DNA of 64,000 nt from Microbacterium candidum (GTDB lineage Bacteria; Actinomycetota; Actinomycetes; Actinomycetales; Microbacteriaceae): the NCBI RefSeq assembly GCF_030315975.1, contig NZ_JASXSZ010000002.1, positions 372,001 through 436,000 of the forward strand, written 5' to 3'. Positions 57,401 through 64,000 of this stretch are shown one piece after another. Every line of letters starts with the position of its first letter. Position 1 is the stretch's first letter. The translations under genes and the position numbers were made by a program. The notes beneath the pieces were generated by a model. The model was not told the DNA's origin and did no database searches. It was given only the letters and a program-made list of their open reading frames with translations.

Positions 57401-59193
57401 CGGAAGACCTTCCGCATCCACATCGCGATCCCCTCGACGACGAGCACCGCGACCAGCGTCATCAGCACGATGGCCGTGACGGTCTGGTAGTGCGAGCCCT
57501 GGGCCGCGTTGAGGAGGTAGTACCCGACTCCGCCGCCGCCGACGATGCCGAGGATCGTCGCCGCGCGGATGTTCGTGTCGAGGAGGTAGAAGCCGTGGCC
57601 GAGGAGCGCCCGCGTCGACTGCGGGACGGTCGCGCCCGAGTACACCTGGGCACGGGTCGCACCCGTGGCGCGCAGTGCGCGTTCGGGGCCGCGCGGCACC
57701 TCCTCGATCGAGTCGGCGAAGAGCTTGCCGAGGAGCCCGATGCCGCCGAAGGCGAGCGCGAGCACGCCCGCCTGCGAGCCGAGTCCCGTGATGACGATGA
57801 GGACGATCGCGAGGATGAGCTCCGGGATGCCGCGGATGCCGACGAGAAGCACCCGGGCTGTTCCGCGGATCCCGCCGCTCGGCGCCACGTTGCGGGCGGC
57901 GAACGAGCCGACGAGGAGCGACGGCAGGAGCGAGAGCACCGTCGCCGCGAGCGCGATCGCGATCGTCTCGCGCATCGCATCCACCATGATCGCGGTGTCG
58001 TACGCGCCGAACGACGGCGGCCAGAACTGCGCCAGGACGGCCGGCATCTTCCCCCACACCGTGAGGAAGTCGCTCCAGGTGATCTGGCACACCCAGACGG
58101 AGGCGGCGATCACGGCGACCGCGACCCAGCTCCAGGCGACGTTGCGGACGCGCCGCGACGTCCACGGGCGGCGGAGGGCGGTCTGCGGCGTCGCCGCCCA
58201 TGCAGGCCGCACCGCCGGGGCATTCGACACGGGAGCGGCGCGACGACCACGTCGTCCCCACGCCTTCTCCACAGATCGCTGGCGCGATCCGCGGAGCCTC
58301 CGGGCGCGTGGGCCCAGCATCCGGTCGAACAAAGACCCGCGGTCGCCCGCGGAGCCGAGCATCGCTGCGCGCACGAGGCTGGAGATGATCTCCATGACGA
58401 CGCACAGGATGAAGATGACGAGCGCGATACCGAGGCCCAGGCCGTACTGCAGCGACTTGAAGGCGTACGACATCTGCATGCCGAGCCCCGCGACGCCGAC
58501 GTAGCCGAGCACGACCGAGCCGCGCAGGTTGATGTCGTTGCGGTGGAGCACCGTCGCGATCCACGACGGCAGGACCTGCGGGAGGATGCCGGAGCAGAAT
58601 TCCTGCATCCGGCCGCCGCCCGCGGCGCGGATCGCGCGCCGCGGCCCCTCGTCGATCTGCTCGATGGCGTCGGCGAAGAGCTTCGAGATCATGCCGATCG
58701 AGTGCAGCCCGATCGCGAGGATGCCGGGCAGGGCGCCGAGCGAGAACATGAGGGCGAACACGATCGCGAACACCACGTCGGGGATCGCGCGCGCGAGGAC
58801 GCCGACGAACCGCGCCGCGGCGCGCCATCCATTGCCCGGAGTCGTGTTGGCGGCGGCGAGGTAGGCGATCGGGACCGAAAGCACCGCGGCGAGGATCGTG
58901 CCGGTGATGACGATCCCGAGCGTCAGCGCGATGAGCCCCGCGAGTTCGGCCGGCGGCGGGAAGCGCAAGTGGCCGACGCGCGCGAAGAAGTGCTCCGCGT
59001 TGCCCCAGCTCGCGATCATGTCGGGGATCGAGATGTCGATGCCCTGCAGCGCCACGATGGCGGTGACGAGGAGCGCGACGAGGGTGAGGGATGCGGCGAT
59101 CCGCTCCGGCGAGACGTGCCGGCGCGGGGCGCGCGACGCGACGCTCGCGGCGGGCGGGACGAGGAGGGGCGGATGCGGGGCGGTCGCCGTCAT
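57397..59193 (-). CDS. phnE: Fused double PhnE phosphonate permease
   Basis: The 598-residue protein is two PhnE permease domains in one chain, residues about 30-290 and 345-598. Each has the EAA-like loop: KLFADAIEQIDEGPRRAIRA and KLFADSIEEVPRGPERALRA, followed by a glycine-rich channel segment. The linker residues about 293-315 ([20 protein letters not shown]) are encoded by the R2 dispersed repeat. Fusion of PhnE halves is known in actinobacteria, but the repeat-derived linker is unusual. It is ATGA-coupled to phnC upstream and to the FAD gene downstream. Confidence 0.87.
   Translation of the reverse strand: MTATAPHPPLLVPPAASVASRAPRRHVSPERIAASLTLVALLVTAIVALQGIDISIPDMIASWGNAEHFFARVGHLRFPPPAELAGLIALTLGIVITGTILAAVLSVPIAYLAAANTTPGNGWRAAARFVGVLARAIPDVVFAIVFALMFSLGALPGILAIGLHSIGMISKLFADAIEQIDEGPRRAIRAAGGGRMQEFCSGILPQVLPSWIATVLHRNDINLRGSVVLGYVGVAGLGMQMSYAFKSLQYGLGLGIALVIFILCVVMEIISSLVRAAMLGSAGDRGSLFDRMLGPRARRLRGSRQRSVEKAWGRRGRRAAPVSNAPAVRPAWAATPQTALRRPWTSRRVRNVAWSWVAVAVIAASVWVCQITWSDFLTVWGKMPAVLAQFWPPSFGAYDTAIMVDAMRETIAIALAATVLSLLPSLLVGSFAARNVAPSGGIRGTARVLLVGIRGIPELILAIVLIVITGLGSQAGVLALAFGGIGLLGKLFADSIEEVPRGPERALRATGATRAQVYSGATVPQSTRALLGHGFYLLDTNIRAATILGIVGGGGVGYYLLNAAQGSHYQTVTAIVLMTLVAVLVVEGIAMWMRKVFR
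58255..58315. repeat. R2 dispersed repeat inside phnE linker
   Basis: This segment matches 6937-6997 in 52 of 61 ungapped positions (starts TCCCCACGCC, ends CCTCCGGGCGCGTGGGCCC). On the coding strand it is read one frame away from the cytochrome copies, giving a basic Arg-rich linker instead of a Pro/Gly-rich one. Confidence 0.85.
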
Positions 59194-60014
59194 GCCGAGG
59201 CTCCCGCCGTCTCCATGAGAGACTCGACGGCCTCGAGTTCCCGCGTCGTGGTCGCGACGCGGCCGTAGATCTCCATGACCTCGGCCTTGGAGAGCCCGGC
59301 CGCGGGCGTGTCGAGCACGAGCTTCCCGTGGCGCAGGCCCACGATGCGGTCGGCCCACGAGATCGCGAGGTCGACCTGGTGGAGGCTGCACAGGACCGTG
59401 AGGCCGTCGTCCGCCGCGATCTCACGGATGAGCGCCATGACCTGGTCGCTCGATTCCGGGTCGAGCGAGGCGACCGGTTCGTCGGCGAGCAGGATGCGGG
59501 GGCGCTGCATCAGCGCGCGGGCGATCGCCACGCGCTGCTGCTGGCCGCCGGAGAGGGTGTCCGCGCGCTGGTAGGCGCGATCGAGGAGGCCGACGCGGTC
59601 GAGGTGGCCGAGGGCGGCGAGCCGCGCGGATCGCGGGTACGACCACAGCCCGAGCCGCGGACCGCGGAGCGCCGCGAGCGCTCCGGTCAGGACGTTCTCG
59701 AGCACCGTCAGCGACGCCACGAGCTCGAACTGCTGGAAGATGAAGCCGACCTCGCTGCGGAGATTCCGCAGCGCCCGGCCTTTCATTGCGGACACCGGCC
59801 GGCCGAGCACCTCGACAGTGCCCGCGGTCGGCGTCTCCAGCCCGTCGAGGTGACGCAGGAGCGTCGATTTGCCGGAGCCGGAGAGACCGAGCAGCACGAC
59901 GACCTCGCCGCGTGCGACGTCGAGGGTGACGTCATCCAATGCCGTCGTCGTCCCGAACCGCTTGGTGACGCCGTCCAGGCGCACCACCGTGTCGGAGGTC
60001 GTCGTGCCGCTCAT
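59190..60014 (-). CDS. phnC: PhnC phosphonate ABC transporter ATPase
   Basis: The 274-residue ATPase has Walker A VLLGLSGSGKSTLLRHLDGL, Q-loop FIFQQFELVASLTVLENVLT, signature LSGGQQQRVAIARALMQRP, Walker B ILLADEPVASLDPESSDQVM and the switch His in VLCSLHQVDLAISWADR. The VLTGALAALRGPRLGLWSYP segment is typical of PhnC. It lies between phnD (21-bp gap) and phnE (ATGA overlap) in one leftward operon. Confidence 0.92.
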   Translation of the reverse strand: MSGTTTSDTVVRLDGVTKRFGTTTALDDVTLDVARGEVVVLLGLSGSGKSTLLRHLDGLETPTAGTVEVLGRPVSAMKGRALRNLRSEVGFIFQQFELVASLTVLENVLTGALAALRGPRLGLWSYPRSARLAALGHLDRVGLLDRAYQRADTLSGGQQQRVAIARALMQRPRILLADEPVASLDPESSDQVMALIREIAADDGLTVLCSLHQVDLAISWADRIVGLRHGKLVLDTPAAGLSKAEVMEIYGRVATTTRELEAVESLMETAGASA

Positions 60015-60035
60015 GTCTCTACCTGTGCTTCCGGA

Positions 60036-60959
60036 TCACTGGCACTGCGTGGCGTGCGTCTTGGTGCAGATGTCGCGGATGAGGTCGTAGTACTTGTCGT
60101 CCACCGGGCTCGTCGCGTAGAAGACGCTGCGGAAGCCGTCTGTGTCGGCGCCCTTGATGCCCGCGGCGACGATCTGGTCGATCGTGACGTTGCCGAGGGC
60201 CTTCTCGACCTGGGCCTTCTCGTCTGCGGGCAGCGCGTCGGAGACCGTGATCGGGGCGCCGGGGACCTTCGTCTTCTGGATGACGGTCACCTTGGCCGAC
60301 TTCGCGACCTCGCTGTCCTCGGCGAAGCCCGCCTCGCACTCGGTGCCCTCACCGGTCTTCTGCACGCTGATGTCGTGCTTGCCGGCGAAGACGGGGGTGA
60401 CGTCCTTCTGCGGGTCGATGCCGGCCTTCAGCAGGTTGTACGACGGGAAGAGGTAGCCCGAGGTCGACGACGGGTCGACGAAGCAGACCTTCTTGCCCTT
60501 GAACCCGGCGAGGTCGGTGATCGAGCTCCCCTTGGGGACGATCGCCTCGGAGTAGTAGCCGGGCTCCTGGCCCTTCTCGGTGATGATCGACGAGATCGGA
60601 GTGATCTTCGCGCCGTTGTTCTTCGCCGTGACGTACGTGAAGCCGGAGAACGACGCGACGTCGACCTTGCCGGCGACGGCGGCCTCGATGAGGGCGGCGT
60701 AGTCGGTCGACTCCTTGTACTCGACCTTCTTGCCGGTCTCCTTGGCGAGGTAGTCCATGAGCGGCTGGTAATTGGTCTGCGTGTCGGCGGAGTCGGGGAC
60801 GACGCCGAAGACGATCGTGTTCGCGTCGACCGCGTAGGCGGGCTTCGCGGACGCCGTGGACTCGGCGGCACCGGCCGACGACGTGCAGGCCGAGAGCGTG
60901 AGGGCGAGCAGGGCCGTGCCGGCGAGGGCGACGGGCGCGAGACGGGCTCGGAGGTTCAT
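60036..60959 (-). CDS. phnD: PhnD phosphonate-binding lipoprotein
   Basis: The 307-residue protein has a lipoprotein signal with lipobox LSACTSS at about residues 22-28. The mature part is the PhnD/phosphite-phosphonate periplasmic fold: IVFGVVPDSADTQTNYQPLM, DYLAKETGKKVEYKESTDYA, VDVASFSGFTYVTAKNNGAK and FVDPSSTSGYLFPSYNLLKA, the last being the ligand-binding serine-rich loop of PhnD. It heads the phnDCE-hpn operon, divergent from the GntR gene. Substrates may include 2-aminoethylphosphonate. Confidence 0.9.
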   Translation of the reverse strand: MNLRARLAPVALAGTALLALTLSACTSSAGAAESTASAKPAYAVDANTIVFGVVPDSADTQTNYQPLMDYLAKETGKKVEYKESTDYAALIEAAVAGKVDVASFSGFTYVTAKNNGAKITPISSIITEKGQEPGYYSEAIVPKGSSITDLAGFKGKKVCFVDPSSTSGYLFPSYNLLKAGIDPQKDVTPVFAGKHDISVQKTGEGTECEAGFAEDSEVAKSAKVTVIQKTKVPGAPITVSDALPADEKAQVEKALGNVTIDQIVAAGIKGADTDGFRSVFYATSPVDDKYYDLIRDICTKTHATQCQ

Positions 60960-61020
60960 GACAGCCTTTCGGGTGGACGGGAGGAACCGGCATCCACTCT
61001 GCGGCCTCCGCGACCGACAT

Positions 61021-61034
61021 GTATACCTAAGTAC
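61021..61034. promoter_or_regulatory. Weak operator candidate for the GntR regulator
   Basis: GTATACCTAAGTAC, bounded by GTA and TAC, is a small imperfect palindrome in the 157-bp gap between phnD and the GntR gene, 62 bp before phnD. It resembles the AT-rich palindromes bound by HutC-subfamily GntR proteins. I see no other clear repeat in the gap. Confidence 0.3.
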
Positions 61035-61116
61035 GGACTGTTCAAAGGCTGTTCACCTGGGTTACGAGTTCGTGACGCAACTTCCCGGGGCATGGATGGC
61101 GAAGTAGTATTCCTAT

Positions 61117-61836
61117 GTGTCCGAGATGGTGTACAAGCAGATCGCCGACGATCTGCGTCTCCGCATCTCCTCCGGCGAGCTCGCGCCGGGCGACGTCGTG
61201 CCCACCGAGGGCCAGCTGGCCGAACAGTGGCAGACGTCGCGCGGGCCCATCCGCAACGCTCTCGCCGAGCTGCGGACCGAAGGGCTGATCGAGACCGCGC
61301 GCGGCCGTCCCGCGCGAGTGGCGTCCCGCAAGGCGGGGCAGGCGGTGGATGTCTCGATCCCGTTCACCCGCTGGGCGAGCGACCTCGGAGCTGCGCCGGG
61401 TGCGCAGACGCAGGAGCTCACGCTCCGCCGAGCATCCGCATCCATCGCCGCCGAGCTCGAGATCGCCGAGGGCGAGCTCGTGGTGGACGTCGTGCGGCTG
61501 CGGCTCCTCGACGGGCGACCCACGATGCTCGAGCGCCTGACGTACATCGAGTCCGTCGGGCGGCTCCTCTTCGACGCCGATCTCGATGCGGTGTCCATCA
61601 CGGATCTCCTCGCCGCGCACGGCGTCGTGACCGCCGACGTCGACCACGAGATCGACGCGGTCGCCGCCGACGATCTCGACGCCGCACTCCTCGGGCTGCC
61701 GCCGGGCGCACCGCTGCTGCGCCTCCATCGCGTGGCGAGGGATGCGGCCGGCCGCACCTTCGAGACGTCCGACGACCGCTACCGCAGCGACATCGTCCGC
61801 TTCACGGTCGCCGCCCCCGGCCCGCGCCTGCGGTGA
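61117..61836 (+). CDS. GntR-family (HutC/PhnF-like, UTRA domain) regulator
   Basis: The 239-residue protein has a wHTH: MVYKQIADDLRLRISSGELA, PTEGQLAEQWQTSRGPIRNA and LIETARGRPARVASR, then a UTRA ligand-binding domain (about 85-235; LRRASASIAAELEIAEGELV, RLHRVARDAAGRTFETSDDR YR). The GTG at 61117 is used because it keeps the whole first helix; an ATG at 61126 is also possible. The divergent position to phnD, and PhnF-like family relatives, make it the likely repressor of the phosphonate operon. Confidence 0.85.
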   Translation: MSEMVYKQIADDLRLRISSGELAPGDVVPTEGQLAEQWQTSRGPIRNALAELRTEGLIETARGRPARVASRKAGQAVDVSIPFTRWASDLGAAPGAQTQELTLRRASASIAAELEIAEGELVVDVVRLRLLDGRPTMLERLTYIESVGRLLFDADLDAVSITDLLAAHGVVTADVDHEIDAVAADDLDAALLGLPPGAPLLRLHRVARDAAGRTFETSDDRYRSDIVRFTVAAPGPRLR

Positions 61837-61845
61837 CCGACGTCG

Positions 61846-62087
61846 CTCGTTGAGCGGGCGACGCGGTGTGCTTCCGAGACCAGCCCACAGATCCCCTGCG
61901 GGTCGTTGAGCGAGCGAGGAACGAGCGAGACGAAACGCGGTGGGCTTCCGACAACAGCTCACCAGATCCCCTGCGGGTCGTTGAGCGAGCGAGGAACGAG
62001 CGAGACGAAACGCGGTGGGCTTCCGAGAACAGCTCACTGCGTTTCGTCTCGTCGCTGGCGCTCCTCGCTCAACGACCCGCGGGGGGG
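61846..62087. repeat. R1 repeat cluster in the GntR-pullulanase intergenic region
   Basis: This gap holds no gene. A partial R1 copy (61846-61889) is followed by two direct 75-bp units (61890-61964 and 61965-62037), each with GGTCGTTGAGCGAGCGAGGA and ending near CAGCTCA. An inverted R1 copy (62039-62079, starts GCGTTTCGTCTCGTC) pairs with 61974-62016, so the second unit and the inverted copy form a long hairpin that can terminate both convergent genes. Confidence 0.85.
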
Positions 62088-64000
62088 TCAGCGCTGCTTC
62101 TGCACCAGCACCGCCACCGTGCGTGCGGGCACCGAGACGGTTCCGGATGCCGCATCCCACGTCGTGGTCTTGACGACCGGGTCGGAGCCGTGCGCCTGCG
62201 CATCCACGAGCTGGAAGTCGCGGCCCTGCAGCGAGCCGATCGTCTGCGTCGTCGCGTTCGGCGACGCGTTGAAGACGACGAGCGCACCCTTGAGCGCCGG
62301 GTCGACGTCCGGCCCGATCAGGTCGTTGATGAGCATCACCACGACACCGGGCGTCGCCTGCGCGCCGCCGTTCGGGAACGACACCTTCTGCCGGATGAGA
62401 TCGGCCGACCCCAGGCGCAGAAGCGCGACCTGCGAGCGGATGCGCAGGAGATCCATGGCACCTGCATCCGCCGCCTTCATGTCCGCCGGGCCCGGCTTCA
62501 GCGCGGGGTCGGCGAGCAGCGGCGCCATGATCGGCCATTTGTCCTTGTTGTCCGCCGCCGGCGGGAGGCCCGAGCCGAACGTGTTCTGCTGGCCGGTCCA
62601 GTCGATGCGGTTGAACCAGTCGCCGGAGTTGTAGCTGTTGCGGTCGAGCGACTTCGAACGGAGGAGCTCGGTGCCGGCCTGCCAGAACGACGGCGTCTGC
62701 GACAGGGTGACCGTCGCGAGCTGCAGCGTGTTCATCCGCACCCGGTCGGCCATCGACGTGTTCCGCGGCAGCTTGAACACCGAGAGGTCGTACAGCGTCT
62801 CGTTGTCGTGCGCGTCGACGTAGTTGACGACCTCGTCGGGCTGGTCGGCGTAGCCTGCGGCCTGCCCGTTGTAGTCGATCTGCGAACCCTGCTTGACGCT
62901 GCCGTCCGAGGTCAGGAACGAGTACGACCGGAGGTTGCCGGCGAGCCCGAGCTTCACGAGGTCGGTGTCGTGGCCGAGTGCCATGAGCTGCTGCGCAGCG
63001 GAGCCGTTGATCGCGTCGCCGTTGGGGTCTGTCGCGAGGCCCGTTCCGAAGCCCTGGACGAAGGTCGAGCCTCCGTCGACGGGGCTGCCGCCGTGCACGG
63101 CATCGCGCAGCCGGTCGTTGAACGTGCCGATGCCGGTGCCGCCGAGCTGCCCCTGCGTCGCCTGCTCGAACAGTGCATTGTTCGCGACCTCGCCGAAGTT
63201 CCAGCCCTCGCCGTACAGGTAGATCGCCTTGCCGTCGACGCCGTCCTTCTTGAGCGTCAGGGCGTCCAGGGCCGACCGGATCGCCAGCATGTTGGCCTTG
63301 GACGCGTGCCCCATGAGGTCGAAGCGGAAGCCGTCGACCTTGTACTCCTTCGCCCCCAGGACGACGGAGTCGACCATGAGCTTCTGGGCGACGGCGTGCT
63401 CCGTCGCGACGTTCTGGCAGCAGGTCGAGGTCTCGACCGCGCCCGCCGCATCCAGTCGCTGGTAGTACCCGGGCACGACCTGGTCGAGCACGGAGGTGGA
63501 TGCCTCGCCTGACGCCGCGGTGTGGTTGAAGACCTGGTCGAGCACGACCTGCAGCCCCATCCCGTGCAGTGCGCCGACCATCTGCCGGAACTCCAACGTG
63601 CGCGATCCGCCGTCGGGGTCCACGGCGTAGGAGCCCTCGGGCGTCGAGTAGTGGAACGGGTCATAGCCCCAGTTGTAGCCGTCGGTGTCTGCCTGGGCCA
63701 TGACGCACGCCTGCTGGTCGGGGGATGCCGGGCCCATCGCCGCGAGGTCGCAGTTCGGGGTCGTCTGCTTCGAGCGGTCCTCCTGGATCGTCGCGAGGTC
63801 GAACGACGGCAGCAGGTGCACGGTGTTGATGCCCGCGGAGGCGAGTTCACGCAGGTGCTTCGTGCCCGCGCTGTCCTCGGTGAACGCGGAGTAGGTTCCG
63901 CGCTCCGCCGCCGGCACCGTCGTGTCGCCGATGGAGAAGTCGCGGATGTGGAGCTCGTAGATCGTGTGGTCGACCGGCTTCGCGACGACGGGAGACGGAG
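62088..64000 (-). CDS. Type I pullulanase (GH13 debranching enzyme), 5' end outside window
   Basis: The frame is open through the right edge, so at least the last 637 residues are seen; the N-terminal domains are missing. The visible start [18 protein letters not shown] is GH13 pullulanase region YELHx[14 protein letters not shown] holds the conserved Asn-His of region I (DxxxNH), [10 protein letters not shown] the nucleophile Asp, [12 protein letters not shown] the acid Glu and [14 protein letters not shown] the third Asp. The C-terminus is a beta-sandwich ([20 protein letters not shown]) typical of the family. It hydrolyses alpha-1,6 branches of pullulan, glycogen or limit dextrin. Secretion cannot be judged without the N-terminus. 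Confidence 0.9.
   Translation of the reverse strand, partial: PSPVVAKPVDHTIYELHIRDFSIGDTTVPAAERGTYSAFTEDSAGTKHLRELASAGINTVHLLPSFDLATIQEDRSKQTTPNCDLAAMGPASPDQQACVMAQADTDGYNWGYDPFHYSTPEGSYAVDPDGGSRTLEFRQMVGALHGMGLQVVLDQVFNHTAASGEASTSVLDQVVPGYYQRLDAAGAVETSTCCQNVATEHAVAQKLMVDSVVLGAKEYKVDGFRFDLMGHASKANMLAIRSALDALTLKKDGVDGKAIYLYGEGWNFGEVANNALFEQATQGQLGGTGIGTFNDRLRDAVHGGSPVDGGSTFVQGFGTGLATDPNGDAINGSAAQQLMALGHDTDLVKLGLAGNLRSYSFLTSDGSVKQGSQIDYNGQAAGYADQPDEVVNYVDAHDNETLYDLSVFKLPRNTSMADRVRMNTLQLATVTLSQTPSFWQAGTELLRSKSLDRNSYNSGDWFNRIDWTGQQNTFGSGLPPAADNKDKWPIMAPLLADPALKPGPADMKAADAGAMDLLRIRSQVALLRLGSADLIRQKVSFPNGGAQATPGVVVMLINDLIGPDVDPALKGALVVFNASPNATTQTIGSLQGRDFQLVDAQAHGSDPVVKTTTWDAASGTVSVPARTVAVLVQKQR

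Noticed and set aside
59091..61853. 920-codon plus-strand frame across phnC/phnD and the GntR gene
   Set aside because: It is antisense to clear phnC and phnD genes and overlaps the GntR gene in another frame; no recognisable motif.

Overview
This window looks like chromosomal DNA of a high-GC actinobacterium, most likely a Microbacteriaceae member such as Microbacterium. The basis is the very GC-rich codon use, frequent GTG starts, ATGA/TGATG-coupled operons, an F420-biosynthesis gene, GntR/TetR/PadR regulators, and GC-rich dispersed repeats of a kind I associate with that family. No rRNA, tRNA, CRISPR array, insertion sequence or phage gene was seen.

Layout. 0-10 kb is housekeeping-like: a 5'-truncated TetR regulator, a GNAT acetyltransferase, a CofE-type F420 ligase, a leftward histidine kinase / response regulator / DUF4097 operon, a leftward etfB-etfA-cytochrome b operon, and coaE. 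10-53 kb is one large catabolic island. 54-61 kb is a phosphonate import and catabolism operon with a divergent GntR regulator. 62-64 kb is the C-terminal part of a type I pullulanase that runs off the right edge.

The island holds an almost complete set of genes for degrading the steroid C/D-ring intermediate HIP: fadD3, fadE30, ipdF, fadA6, echA20, ipdA, ipdB, ipdC, fadE31-32-33 and the repressor kstR2. The calls rest on recognisable similarity, from memory, to the Mycobacterium tuberculosis Rv3550-Rv3564 proteins. No A/B-ring or side-chain genes are present. Instead the core is embedded among about ten SDRs, a second ipdAB pair, a MaoC-type hydratase, a second thiolase, crotonases, an EHN-type epoxide hydrolase, a Baeyer-Villiger-like monooxygenase with an esterase, an OYE-type ene-reductase, four SnoaL-like proteins, an MBL hydrolase and a complete branched-chain-amino-acid-type ABC importer. 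About fifteen near-palindromic sites related to the KstR2 operator (AnCAAGnnCTTGnT, often inside an 18-bp ACCAAGCAAnTGCTTGGT-like palindrome) lie in the promoter regions from 12.6 to 53.3 kb. I infer that one KstR2-type repressor, encoded at 29.0-29.6 kb, controls the whole island: an importer, a peripheral pathway and the HIP-type ring-opening core. The natural substrate is unknown.

A second unusual theme is dispersed repeats inside proteins. A roughly 61-bp repeat (R2) lies in frame inside three unrelated genes (the histidine kinase, the cytochrome b N-terminal extension, and the linker of a fused PhnE permease), on different strands and in different reading frames. Another repeat (R1) is read from both strands inside the cytochrome gene and also fills the intergenic region at 61.8-62.1 kb.
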